This document shows, piece after piece, positions 42,959-51,268 of a stretch of DNA of 64,000 nt. Position 1 is the first letter of the stretch. Every line of letters starts with the position of its first letter. A program made the translations under genes and the position numbers. Origin of the DNA: Nocardia sp. (GTDB lineage: Bacteria; Actinomycetota; Actinomycetes; Mycobacteriales; Mycobacteriaceae); NCBI RefSeq assembly GCF_025465275.1, contig NZ_JAODNK010000144.1, forward strand, positions 1-64,000. Direction: 5' to 3'. The notes under the pieces were generated by a model. It saw only the letters and a program-made list of their open reading frames with translations. It had not been told where the DNA came from and made no database searches.

Positions 42959-42992
42959 AACGGCGGCACGGGTGAAAACCCGTGCCGCCGTT
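42959..42992. terminator. Perfect 15 bp hairpin after the metE-like gene
   Basis: AACGGCGGCACGGGT (42959-42973) pairs with 42978-42992 around a GAAA tetraloop, a very stable structure 28 bp after the stop. Probable terminator. Confidence 0.88.
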
Positions 42993-43069
42993 GTGCTCGG
43001 CAACTCATGATTCAGTCATGAAACTGGGCCTAGCCTGTGGCGCAGGAAGTTTCGAGACAGGAGGCGGAT

Positions 43070-43198
43070 ATGGATCCGACGGGGAAGGGCGATCAGCCGG
43101 ATACACCGGAGGACGGCAAAGAGTTCAACGACACCTATGACAACAAGGGCGATCAGGTTTCGCCGCCCCAGCCGTGGAAGTCCGGGCCGCCGCGGTAG
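43070..43198 (+). CDS. Small acidic protein, 42 residues, hypothetical
   Basis: An ATG preceded by AGGAGG at 6 bp spacing opens a 42-codon frame starting MDPTGKGDQPDTPEDGKEFN and ending PWKSGPPR. It is hydrophilic, rich in Asp, Gly and Pro, and probably disordered. Its own leader (43013-43069) has a TAGCCT-like -10. No family recognised. The excellent ribosome binding site is the main support. It lies just upstream of the small antitoxin-like gene on the same strand. Confidence 0.55.
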   Translation: MDPTGKGDQPDTPEDGKEFNDTYDNKGDQVSPPQPWKSGPPR

Positions 43199-43287
43199 CG
43201 GTGCAGCACACAGTTGTCGCTCGGCGTTTCCGCCTCGTCCGCCGGTTAGCCTGTGGGCGAGGTTGATTCGAGATGGGAGTGACGACT

Positions 43288-43482
43288 GTGGGTCTGTTCG
43301 ACAATTTGAAGGATGTCGCCGGCAAGGCCGCCGATCTGGCGAGCGAGCATGCAGACAAGCTGGATCCGCTGGTGGACAAGGTTGGTGACCTGGTCGACGA
43401 GCGCACCGAGGGCAAGTTCGCCGGCCAGGTCGACAAGGTGCAGGAAGCCGCGAAGAAGGCGCTGCACGAACAGGGCAGGTAG
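43288..43482 (+). CDS. Small helical protein of the MT0933/Rv0909 antitoxin-like family
   Basis: 64 residues from GTG 43288, preceded by GGGAG. The sequence begins GLFDNLKDVAGKAADLA and is an amphipathic helical protein rich in Lys, Asp and Ala, matching the Rv0909-type family annotated as antitoxins. In mycobacteria the partner Rv0910 is a START-like toxin gene next to it; no such partner is present here, so this is an orphan and may not be an antitoxin at all. An ATG 15 bp upstream is possible, but the family start fits GTG 43288. Confidence 0.7.
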   Translation: MGLFDNLKDVAGKAADLASEHADKLDPLVDKVGDLVDERTEGKFAGQVDKVQEAAKKALHEQGR

Positions 43483-43491
43483 GTCCGGTAA

Positions 43492-44589
43492 TCAGGTCTG
43501 TGCGACGTCGTAGCGGCGGATGTACGCGCCGATGAAGGCCTGCGCGGTGGCGGTGACCGGTATGGCGAGCAGTGCGCCCGTCGCCCCGAAGAGTGCCGCC
43601 CCCGCGAGCACCGCCCCGAAGGCCACCGCCGGATGCATATCCAAGGTGGTGGCCGTGATTCGCGGTTGCAGCACATAGTTCTCGAACTGCTGATAGACGA
43701 CGATGAAGCCGAGAATCCACAGTGCGGTACTCGAACTCTGGCACAGGGCGACCAGGACCGGCAGCGCGCCGGCGAGATAGGTGCCGACGGTCGGAATGAA
43801 CTGAGAGACCACGCCCACCCACAGCGCCAGCGCGAACGCCGACGGGATACCCAGTATCCGCATGGCTGCGTAGTGCGCGACGGCCGAGCAGAGTGCCAGT
43901 AGCGCACGGGAATACAGGTAGCCGCCGGTCTTCTCGACGGCGATATCCCAGGCGCGCAGCACATGTCGCTGCCGCTTGGGTGGCAGCACGGAGCAGACGA
44001 CATTGCGGAAGCGCGGCCCGTCGGCGGCGAAGTAGTAGGTGAACAGCAGGACGCCGAGGCCCTGGAACAGCACGCCGAGCGCGGTCGTGCCGATACCCCA
44101 CACATCACCGGCCAGGCCGACCACCCACTTCTCCAGTGAGGAGCTCAGTTCCGAGGCCCGCTGGGTGATATCGGTGCCGGACAGATCGGTGTGGAAGGTC
44201 GAATTGATCCAGGCCACAGCGTCTTCGGTATTGTGCGGCGCGTTCCTGATGAGCGCGGTGACCTGGTCGACGATCAATCCGCCCATGGTCCAGAGGAATC
44301 CGACGATCGCCACCAGCACGATGACGAAGACCGCGCCGGTGGCGAGCCCGCGCTTCCAGCCGCGCGCGGCGAGCCAGTTCACCGCCGGTTCGATGGCGAA
44401 GGCCAGGAACAGCGAGATCACCAGCACGGTGAGCAGGCCCTGCAATTTGGCCAGCGACCAGAAGGTGATGACAATCCCGGCGACGGTGACGGCCGCCATC
44501 AGATAGGCGCGTGGCAGCCACGCCGGAATCATCGATTGAACGGTTATTCTGCGCGGTACATCGACTACTTCGTCAGCTTCCTCGGACAC
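43492..44589 (-). CDS. AI-2E-family (PerM/TqsA-like) membrane transporter
   Basis: About 365 residues with seven or eight hydrophobic segments; LFLAFAIEPAVNWLAARGWKR near the N-terminus and GVVSQFIPTVGTYLAGALPV near the C-terminus are characteristic of the AI-2E transporter family. Members export signals or ions (for example Na+/H+ exchange); the role here is open. The start is uncertain: GTG 44589 is chosen, with an ATG about 19 codons further in as an alternative. It converges on the small antitoxin-like gene with a 9 bp gap. Confidence 0.82.
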   Translation of the reverse strand: MSEEADEVVDVPRRITVQSMIPAWLPRAYLMAAVTVAGIVITFWSLAKLQGLLTVLVISLFLAFAIEPAVNWLAARGWKRGLATGAVFVIVLVAIVGFLWTMGGLIVDQVTALIRNAPHNTEDAVAWINSTFHTDLSGTDITQRASELSSSLEKWVVGLAGDVWGIGTTALGVLFQGLGVLLFTYYFAADGPRFRNVVCSVLPPKRQRHVLRAWDIAVEKTGGYLYSRALLALCSAVAHYAAMRILGIPSAFALALWVGVVSQFIPTVGTYLAGALPVLVALCQSSSTALWILGFIVVYQQFENYVLQPRITATTLDMHPAVAFGAVLAGAALFGATGALLAIPVTATAQAFIGAYIRRYDVAQT

Positions 44590-44665
44590 TCCGCAAACGT
44601 AGCCGCGGCGTCGCCTGCTCCGTGGGAGCGGAAACGCCGCGTGTTGCTGAACTATCGAGGCGCGA

Positions 44666-45718
44666 CTACATGGTCGCGGTATCGATGACGAAGCGGTAGC
44701 GCACATCGCTGGCGACCACCCGGTCGTACGCCTCGTCGATGCGGTCCGCCGAGATGACCTCGATCTCCGCGCCGATGCCGTGCTCGGCGCAGAAGTTCAG
44801 CATCTCCTGGGTCTGCGCAATGCCGCCGATCATGGATCCGGCCAGCGAGCGCCGGTAGCCGGCGATGGTGAAAGGCTTGACCTGGAGCGGCTTTTCGGGC
44901 AGGCCGAGAATCACCAGGGTGCCGTCGAGAGCCAGCAGCCGCAGGTAGTCGTCGATCGGCAGATCCGCCGACACCGTATTCAGGATGAGATCGAACTTGC
45001 CGCGCAGAGTGCGGAAGGTCTGCTTATCGCTGGTCGCGTAGTAGTGGTGCGCACCGAAGCGCTTACCGTCCTCCTCCTTGCTCAGCGAATGGCTCAGCAC
45101 GGTCACCTCGGCGCCCATGGCGGCGGCGATCTTCACGCCCACATGTCCGAGCCCGCCCATGCCGATGATCGCGACCCGCTTGCCGGGGCCCGCGTTCCAG
45201 TGCCGCAGCGGCGAGAACAGTGTGACGCCCGCGCACAGCAGCGGTGCGGCAACGTCCAGGCCGATGCCCTCCGGAATGCCGACCACGAAGCCCTCGGTCA
45301 CCACGACCTGCGTGGAGTAGCCGCCCATGGTGTAGCCGCCGGACTGCAGCTCCGGTGCGACGGCGGTGTTGTAGGTCATGGTCGCGCCGGGGATGCAGTA
45401 CTGCTCCTCACCGGCCAGACAAGGCTCGCATTTGCCACAGGAGTCCACCATGCAGCCGACGCCGACCCGGTCGCCGACGGCATATTTGGTGACTGCCGAC
45501 CCGACCGCGGCGACCAGGCCCGCGATCTCGTGGCCGGGCACGCAGGGGTAGCGGGCGCCACCCCATTCGTCGCGGGCAGTGTGTATGTCGGAGTGGCAGA
45601 TGCCGGCGTACTTCACATCGATCAGCACATCGTTCGGTCCGAGGTCACGGCGTTCGATGGCGAGCTTCTCGAAGTGGCCGTCGGGCGCGGACACGGCGTA
45701 TGCGGCAGCAGTGCTCAT
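44666..45718 (-). CDS. Zinc-dependent alcohol dehydrogenase, AdhC/YahK (cinnamyl alcohol) type
   Basis: A 350-residue medium-chain dehydrogenase. Catalytic zinc ligands are in GICHSDIH and GHE, the structural zinc Cys cluster in CGKCEPCLAGEEQYC, and the cofactor motif is GMGGLGHVGVK near 185, followed by SHSLSKEED typical of NADP-dependent aldehyde reductases. It probably reduces aldehydes to alcohols. The ATG at 45718 aligns with the family start; ten extra upstream codons are not supported. It is divergent from the ZIP gene across 107 bp and stands upstream of the AI-2E gene on the same strand. Confidence 0.92.
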   Translation of the reverse strand: MSTAAAYAVSAPDGHFEKLAIERRDLGPNDVLIDVKYAGICHSDIHTARDEWGGARYPCVPGHEIAGLVAAVGSAVTKYAVGDRVGVGCMVDSCGKCEPCLAGEEQYCIPGATMTYNTAVAPELQSGGYTMGGYSTQVVVTEGFVVGIPEGIGLDVAAPLLCAGVTLFSPLRHWNAGPGKRVAIIGMGGLGHVGVKIAAAMGAEVTVLSHSLSKEEDGKRFGAHHYYATSDKQTFRTLRGKFDLILNTVSADLPIDDYLRLLALDGTLVILGLPEKPLQVKPFTIAGYRRSLAGSMIGGIAQTQEMLNFCAEHGIGAEIEVISADRIDEAYDRVVASDVRYRFVIDTATM

Positions 45719-45825
45719 GAATACATGCCTACCTGCGCACCCATCCATTTACCAAGGATTCGTTCGAAATCTCACCCTCGGCGTGGCGGGCGGATGACCG
45801 GGCATCCGGTCGGCATGCTGGGCCG

Positions 45826-46557
45826 ATGGCGATTCTGCTGGCGCTGGTGTCGATGTGCTCGACCTTCATCGGGGGCCTGGTGGCCGACCGCATCGGCGAA
45901 CGCAAGCGCCTGGTGCTCGGCCTGGCCGCCGGTGTCATGCTCGGCGTGGTGGCCTTCGATCTGCTGCCCGAGGCGCTGGAGGCGGACCCCCGCAGCGCGC
46001 TCGGCGTGCCGGTGCCGCTGCTGGCCGCGGTGGTCGGCTTCTTCACCGTGCACATTCTGGAGCGGACGGTGGCGCTGCACACCGGGCACGAGGACGAATT
46101 CGGTGCGCACCACCACGATTTCGCCTCGGTCGGACTGGTGGCCGCGTCCGGGCTGGTGTTCCACAGCTTCCTGGACGGATTCAGTATCGGCATCAGCTTC
46201 CAGGTCGGTGCGGCGGCCGGCGCTGCCGTCGCCATCGCGGTGATCAGCCACGATTTCGCGGACGGGTTCAATACCTTCACTCTCACCACGCTGTACGGGA
46301 ACGCGCGGCGGCGCGGTCTGGCCATGCTGACGGCCGATGCCATCGCACCTGTCATCGGTGCGATCGTCGGCACGTTCGTGAAGGTGCCGACCACTTTCGT
46401 GGGCATGTACCTCGGCTATTTCGCCGGGTTCCTGCTGTATCTCGCGACCGCGGACATCCTGCCGGAGGCGCATGCCGGAAAGCCCTCGACGGCCCCGTTG
46501 TTCTTCACCCTGCTCGGGCTGGGATTCATGCTGCTGGTCGCCGCAGCGAGTCACTGA
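45826..46557 (+). CDS. ZIP-family divalent metal transporter
   Basis: 243 residues with about seven to eight hydrophobic segments. The metal-path motifs are HSFLDGFSIGISFQ in one helix and ISHDFADGFNTFTL in the next, and a His-rich cytosolic loop HTGHEDEFGAHHHDF precedes them, as in ZupT/ZIP proteins. It likely imports zinc or a related ion. It is divergent from the dehydrogenase gene. No Zur-like site was recognised upstream. Confidence 0.87.
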   Translation: MAILLALVSMCSTFIGGLVADRIGERKRLVLGLAAGVMLGVVAFDLLPEALEADPRSALGVPVPLLAAVVGFFTVHILERTVALHTGHEDEFGAHHHDFASVGLVAASGLVFHSFLDGFSIGISFQVGAAAGAAVAIAVISHDFADGFNTFTLTTLYGNARRRGLAMLTADAIAPVIGAIVGTFVKVPTTFVGMYLGYFAGFLLYLATADILPEAHAGKPSTAPLFFTLLGLGFMLLVAAASH

Positions 46558-46699
46558 CGGCCGGATTCGAGCACATGCTCAGCGAACTGGGCGGTACATA
46601 TGTGTTACCTGGAAGACCCGCGGACCGCCCGGGCGCCTGGTACACCAGAGGGTACAGATGCTCGGAAGCCGATCAGCGCACAGCAGTCGGAGGGGATCG

Positions 46700-47818
46700 A
46701 TGCACGACGACACGCGTCGCATGACCGGAGGCGACCCCTCTCACACGGGCGGCGGGCGGTTGCTCGTCCTCATTTTTGTGGCAGTCCTGGCCGTCACGGC
46801 ATTCCTCGGCTATCACGGCGACCTGGCGCGCTGGTCGTTCCACCAGGAACCACCCACCGCCACGCTGCTCGGCCCACCGCTGCCGCCCCTGGACACCAAG
46901 CTCGTCTCCGGTGTGGTCGAACCCGCACTGGTGAATATCACCGCAGGCATCCAGCCGTTCGGGCTGGGCGCGGCGGGCACCGGCATCGTGCTCACCGCGG
47001 ACGGCGAGGTGCTCACCAGCCATCACGTCATCAAAGGCGCTGACACCGTGAAGGTTACGGATGTCGGCACCGGTGCGGTCTATCCCGCCACCGTGCTCGG
47101 CTACGATTCCGGCGCGGATATAGCGCTCATCGAACTCACTGGGGCACATGGTCTTCCGGTCGCACGGGTCGGCGACTCCGCCGCGCTGCGGCTCGGTGAC
47201 CAACTGCTGGCCATCGGCAATGCGGGCGGCACCGGTTCGCCCACCGCGGTCGGGGGCGCCGTCACCAATCTGGACAGCACCATCGTGGCGCGGAACGAAG
47301 TCGATATGTCCCGGAAAGCGTTGCACGGCTTGATCGAAGTCGCGGCGGCGGTTGCCGCCGGGCAATCCGGCGGGGCACTGGCGGATCGCTACGGCGCGGT
47401 GGTCGGCGTGGTCGCCGCGGCTTCCGGGGATCTGCAGAAGGCGCTGGGGCACGGCCCCGAGGGTTATGCGGTGCCCATCGATTCCGCCATGACGGTGGTG
47501 CGCCAAATCCGTTCCGGCACACCGACGGACACCGTGCACATCGGCCCGACCGCGACTCTCGGCATTCTCACCTCGGATGCCCAGCCGACCGGCGCGCGCA
47601 TCGATGTGGCGGTGTACGGGCAGTCCGCCTTCGCGGCGGGGCTCACCGAAGGCGAGGTGATCACCGGCGTGGACGGCCGCCCGATCGCCGGCACTCAAAT
47701 GCTGAAAGCCGCACTCAACCTCCATAAACCGGAGGATGTGGTGCGGCTCGATCTGAACGAGCCCGGCGGCGGGCAGCGCACGGTGAGCGTGACGCTCACC
47801 GTCGGCCCGCCGAACTAG
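46700..47818 (+). CDS. Membrane-anchored HtrA-like serine protease with PDZ domain
   Basis: 372 residues. A transmembrane anchor at about 18-40 precedes a trypsin-like domain with His in LTSHHVIKG, Asp in SGADIALIEL and Ser in AGQSGGALADR (the usual GNSGGP reads GQSGGA). A PDZ domain follows from about 275 (GLTEGEVITGVDGRPIAG). It would degrade or sense misfolded proteins outside the membrane. The start is the ATG following GGAGGGG. It stands alone between the ZIP gene and the convergent VKOR gene. Confidence 0.87.
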   Translation: MHDDTRRMTGGDPSHTGGGRLLVLIFVAVLAVTAFLGYHGDLARWSFHQEPPTATLLGPPLPPLDTKLVSGVVEPALVNITAGIQPFGLGAAGTGIVLTADGEVLTSHHVIKGADTVKVTDVGTGAVYPATVLGYDSGADIALIELTGAHGLPVARVGDSAALRLGDQLLAIGNAGGTGSPTAVGGAVTNLDSTIVARNEVDMSRKALHGLIEVAAAVAAGQSGGALADRYGAVVGVVAAASGDLQKALGHGPEGYAVPIDSAMTVVRQIRSGTPTDTVHIGPTATLGILTSDAQPTGARIDVAVYGQSAFAAGLTEGEVITGVDGRPIAGTQMLKAALNLHKPEDVVRLDLNEPGGGQRTVSVTLTVGPPN

Positions 47819-47833
47819 GCCCGTCGGTTCGAC

Positions 47834-48403
47834 TCAGAGGTGATCGCGCCAGTAATCCTGGAACTGGATGTACACGATCAGAATGACCACCGCGTAGTAG
47901 ATGGCGACCACGGTCCACCGCCACTCCACCACAATCTGCAGCAGTCCCCGCGATTTACCCCACAGCTGCCCGGTCACCACGGCCAGCAGCAGCGGCGTCA
48001 CCGCCCACACCACCATGCACCACGGGCACAGCGCGTGAATCAGAAAGACCGCCTGGTAGATCAGCCAGCCGATGAAGCCCATGCCCGCCGCCAGACCGGC
48101 CCACAGGCCGCCCCAGACCCAGCGCGGCAGACCGACATTCGCGATGGCCAGCACGCCGAGCGTCACCACCACCGAATACCCGACCACGCCGATGATCGGA
48201 TTCGGGAAGCCGAAGGCCGCCGCCTGATCCGAATCCATCACCGTCGTACAGGAAATGGTCTGATCGATACTGCACAGCGGTTTGAAGCCGGGTTCGGTGT
48301 AGAGCTTGAACTTGTCGACGAGCAGCGTCACTGACGCCGCCCAGCCGATCAGTCCGCCGAGTAGTAGCGGCCACGCGGATTTGGGTGCAGCCGCGATGAT
48401 CAC
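47834..48403 (-). CDS. Vitamin K epoxide reductase (VKOR) family protein
   Basis: A 189-residue membrane protein with four to five helices. The loop cysteines are in PLCSIDQTISCTTV and the active-site CPWC sits at the start of a later helix (ALCPWCMVVW). VKOR proteins reoxidise DsbA-like oxidases and pass electrons to quinone. The GTG start overlaps the stop of the upstream DsbA-like gene (GTGA), so partner and oxidant are co-produced, as in mycobacteria. Confidence 0.92.
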   Translation of the reverse strand: MIIAAAPKSAWPLLLGGLIGWAASVTLLVDKFKLYTEPGFKPLCSIDQTISCTTVMDSDQAAAFGFPNPIIGVVGYSVVVTLGVLAIANVGLPRWVWGGLWAGLAAGMGFIGWLIYQAVFLIHALCPWCMVVWAVTPLLLAVVTGQLWGKSRGLLQIVVEWRWTVVAIYYAVVILIVYIQFQDYWRDHL

Positions 48404-49179
48404 TTCGCCGCGGCCTCGATGACCGACTGCATGCCGTTCGGGCTCATCAGCGTCTGGCCGTCGGTGATCGACTTGCCGTTGACGTACACCGACGGCGTGG
48501 ACTTGAGGCCGGTGGCGAAGACGGCCTTGGTCTCATCGCCCACCCAGGCGACGTACTTCTGCGACGTGATGTCCTGTGCCACAGCGGGTTCGGTGTAACC
48601 GGCCGCCGTCGCGATGGCGATCAGCTGGTCGTCGGTCATGCCGTTGCCGTTTTCCTTGGGCTGCTGGCTGTACATGGACGCCAGCCAGGCCTGGAACTTC
48701 GACGGATCGGCGGCGGCTACCGCATAGGCCGCATTCGCCGCACGCGTCGAATACTGGTTGCCGTTGGAGGCCCGGTCCAGGAACGAGATGATGTTGTACT
48801 CGACGACCGTCGAGCCGTTCTTCACCGCGGCCTCGAGCGCACTGGAGTTGTTCTGCTCGAACATCTGGCAGGCCGGGCACTGCAGGTCGGCGACGACCTG
48901 CACCTTCACCTTGGCATCCGGATTGCCGATGCGGATGGCGCCGGTGGAGGTGATATTCGCGGGCACCGCGCCCGCGCTCTGATCGTGGGTGACGACCGGG
49001 GCGAACGAGGCCGCCGTGCTCTTGTCATCGCTCTTGCGCATGGCCAGCCCGATGCCGATCGCCGCGACCAGACCCACCAGAACTACGGCGACGCCGGCCT
49101 GGATAGCGATCTTGCGATTGCGATCGGCTCGCTGAGCCTTCGCCAGAGGATTCTTGCGATCACCCGGTTTGTTGCTCAC
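48400..49179 (-). CDS. DsbA-like membrane-anchored disulfide oxidase
   Basis: 259 residues. A cytosolic basic N-terminus (NPLAKAQRADRNRK) and an uncleaved anchor at about 26-47 are followed by a thioredoxin fold with active site CPAC (VADLQCPACQMFEQ) and the cis-Pro loop STPSVYVNG. It introduces disulfide bonds into exported proteins and is recycled by the VKOR protein encoded next. Starts with GTG. Upstream lies a repeat-rich gap of 270 bp. Confidence 0.9.
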   Translation of the reverse strand: MSNKPGDRKNPLAKAQRADRNRKIAIQAGVAVVLVGLVAAIGIGLAMRKSDDKSTAASFAPVVTHDQSAGAVPANITSTGAIRIGNPDAKVKVQVVADLQCPACQMFEQNNSSALEAAVKNGSTVVEYNIISFLDRASNGNQYSTRAANAAYAVAAADPSKFQAWLASMYSQQPKENGNGMTDDQLIAIATAAGYTEPAVAQDITSQKYVAWVGDETKAVFATGLKSTPSVYVNGKSITDGQTLMSPNGMQSVIEAAAK

Positions 49180-49295
49180 GTGTGCGCACCACGCCTTCCA
49201 TTGTCACGACTCATACGGGCCCATCCTGGCCCGAGAACCTGAGAGAACAGTGTTAATTTGCCCTCTGTATTTTCTGCCTCCGCTTCGCTCCGGCG

Positions 49296-49387
49296 GTTCG
49301 CGGCCCCGTTACCCGGTTCTTCCCTCCTTCCGCTCCTCCGCTTCGCTCCCCCGCTCCACTCAGTCCAGAACCGGGCGGGCCGCGAAC
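49296..49387. repeat. Long GC-rich nested inverted repeat, family 2 copy 1
   Basis: Outer arms GTTCGCGGCCC (49296-49306) and GGGCCGCGAAC (49377-49387) enclose inner arms CCCGGTTCT (49312-49320) and AGAACCGGG (49367-49375), all perfect. The loop is the pyrimidine-rich CTCCGCTTCGCTCC type. A homologous element lies in reverse orientation at 59683-59761 with different but again self-complementary inner arms. It fills most of the gap between the DsbA and PPK2 genes. Confidence 0.8.
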
Positions 49388-49449
49388 TTTGGGTGAGGTG
49401 CAGAGGGCGGGTGTGGGGGAGGTTCAAAAGGGAAGGTGTGAAGCGGATA

Positions 49450-50301
49450 TCAGGCTTCGGCGAGGAGCTTCTTCTGCTCTTCCACGTCGAAGGTGGCGGG
49501 TGGCCAATCCAGTTTCAGGCCCTGCAGAGCGTCGATCAGCAGTTCCGTGACGGCCAGCCGGGCGTACCACTTGTGGTCGCAGGGCAGCACGTGCCAGGGG
49601 GCGTACTCGGTATCGGTGCGATCCAGAACCGCCTGGTAGGCGTCCTGATAGTCGGGCCAGTAGGCGCGCTCGTGCAGATCGTTGGTGCTGAACTTCCAGT
49701 ACTTCTCCGGGCGGTCCAGCCGCTGCCCGAGCCGCTTCTTCTGCTCGTCGAGGGAGACGAACATGGCCACCTTCACAATGGTGGTGCCGTCGTCGACCAG
49801 CTTGCGCTCGAACTTGTTGATCTCGTCGTAGCGCTTTTCCCAGACCTCCGGCGGCACCAGATCGTGCACGCGCACCACCAGCACGTCCTCGTAGTGCGAG
49901 CGGTCGAAGACGCCGATCTGCCCGCCGCGCGGCAGCTGCTTGCGAATGCGCCACAGGTAGTGGTGCTTCTTCTCCTCCGCGGTCGGCACGCCGAACGACG
50001 CGTGATCCACACCCTGTGGATCGACCGAGCCGATCACATGCCGGACGATGCCGCCCTTGCCGGCGGTGTCCATGCCCTGCAGCACCAGCAGCACACTGCG
50101 ATTGTCGCCGTGCCGGCCGTTCGCGTACAGCTTCTCCTGCAGATCCGACAGCACAGTGGCGCGCTCGGCGAGCAATTGCTCGCCGGCGCGCTTGTCGCCC
50201 TTGAATCCAGGAGTTCCGGAAGTATTCAGTTCGCTGACCTGTACACCATCGGCCCGCAGGACTTTGGTCACGGGTTTCGACCAGGTTGTCGCCTTCGCCA
50301 T
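49450..50301 (-). CDS. ppk2: Polyphosphate kinase 2
   Basis: A 283-residue single-domain PPK2 that moves phosphate between polyphosphate and nucleoside diphosphates. Walker A is in VLQGMDTAGKGGIVRHV, Walker B in GQIGVFDRSHYEDVLVVRV, with the lid region in KKRLGQRLDRPEKYWKFS. Length and motifs match the class that phosphorylates ADP/GDP. It lies 81 bp downstream of an EspG-like gene on the same strand. Confidence 0.93.
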   Translation of the reverse strand: MAKATTWSKPVTKVLRADGVQVSELNTSGTPGFKGDKRAGEQLLAERATVLSDLQEKLYANGRHGDNRSVLLVLQGMDTAGKGGIVRHVIGSVDPQGVDHASFGVPTAEEKKHHYLWRIRKQLPRGGQIGVFDRSHYEDVLVVRVHDLVPPEVWEKRYDEINKFERKLVDDGTTIVKVAMFVSLDEQKKRLGQRLDRPEKYWKFSTNDLHERAYWPDYQDAYQAVLDRTDTEYAPWHVLPCDHKWYARLAVTELLIDALQGLKLDWPPATFDVEEQKKLLAEA

Positions 50302-50382
50302 CCCCCATGCGTAACACGCGGCGGGTGTTCATGTGGGCAAGCACGCCGAAATCGGGCCGTCGAACCCGGCTCGGGCCTGCGG

Positions 50383-51057
50383 TCACACCCGGGCCAATCG
50401 CACGAGATGGTCGGCCAGTTCGGCGTCGGTGACCGGAGTCAGTGTCAGATCGGTCGCGGTGGTGAGCAGATACCGGCCGTCGCCGGAGAAGTCCATCCAG
50501 GTGCGGTGCCGGGTGGGCGGGGAGAGCGGATTCGCCGGTTCCACCGTGACGGTGATGAAGCCGCGGCCGTCCACCGGTTCCCGGAGTTTGCGGCGGAACT
50601 GATCGCCCCGGGTGGCCGAATCGTCCGGAAGCAGCACCGCGTTCTGCGGCTCCTGCATGGTCTCGTGACTGCCCGGCGGGGCCGAACCGATGATCTCCAC
50701 CAGTTCCTGCCCGAGTTGTTCGGCAGGGCACAGCAATACGCTCACCGCGTCTGGGCGGGCGACCAGAATGCCGGCACGCTGCTGCGCCACGGCGGCGAAG
50801 GCGAGAATGCGGCGGGGCTCCGGTGTGCTGCTTTCCCCGTAGAGCGAGACCGTGGTGGTATCGGTGCGGGCGCACAGCATGAGCGCGGCGGTCAGCTCCG
50901 GATCGGTGCGGCGCAGGAAGCGGTGCCCCAATCGGGGCGTGGCGCCGGGGTTTTCCTGAGCCCGGGGGAGTGTGTCCAGGGGATAGGGGCGGCGATCCAG
51001 CTGCGTTTCGCGGGTCCAGACCATGGCGAATTCGTCCGGGGTCAGCATCCATTTCAC
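50383..51057 (-). CDS. ESX secretion-associated EspG-like protein
   Basis: A 224-residue protein beginning KWMLTPDEFAMVWTRE, the usual opening of EspG proteins, followed by LDRRPYPLDTLPRAQE. EspG acts as a cytosolic chaperone for PE/PPE-type ESX substrates. No ESX core gene is nearby, so it is an orphan. The start is GTG 51057 after AAAGGGGG; upstream in-frame sequence is not typical. C-terminal TTATDLTLTPVTDAELADHL also fits the family. Confidence 0.75.
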   Translation of the reverse strand: MKWMLTPDEFAMVWTRETQLDRRPYPLDTLPRAQENPGATPRLGHRFLRRTDPELTAALMLCARTDTTTVSLYGESSTPEPRRILAFAAVAQQRAGILVARPDAVSVLLCPAEQLGQELVEIIGSAPPGSHETMQEPQNAVLLPDDSATRGDQFRRKLREPVDGRGFITVTVEPANPLSPPTRHRTWMDFSGDGRYLLTTATDLTLTPVTDAELADHLVRLARV

Positions 51058-51268
51058 TACGGTCGTCCCCCTTTCTGCGGTACGACCCTCCGTCCCGATC
51101 GCGACCCTACCGGAGGGTTTCTGCGGGCGCGTCCCGTCGTGCAAGGGGGCTTACTGTGACGAACCGCACGGTAGGGTTCGGGGCCGCAATGTGCGATCAT
51201 GCCGAAGCTGGTCGTGCGACCAGAGCTGTGTGTGCCGTTGCGCCGCAAGCGAATAGCCGGAGGTAGAG

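Noticed and set aside
49258..51159. Long open frames on both strands across ppk2 and the EspG-like gene
   Set aside because: The plus-strand frame is antisense to two recognisable proteins and starts in a dispersed repeat; the minus-strand 542-codon frame is out of frame with both.
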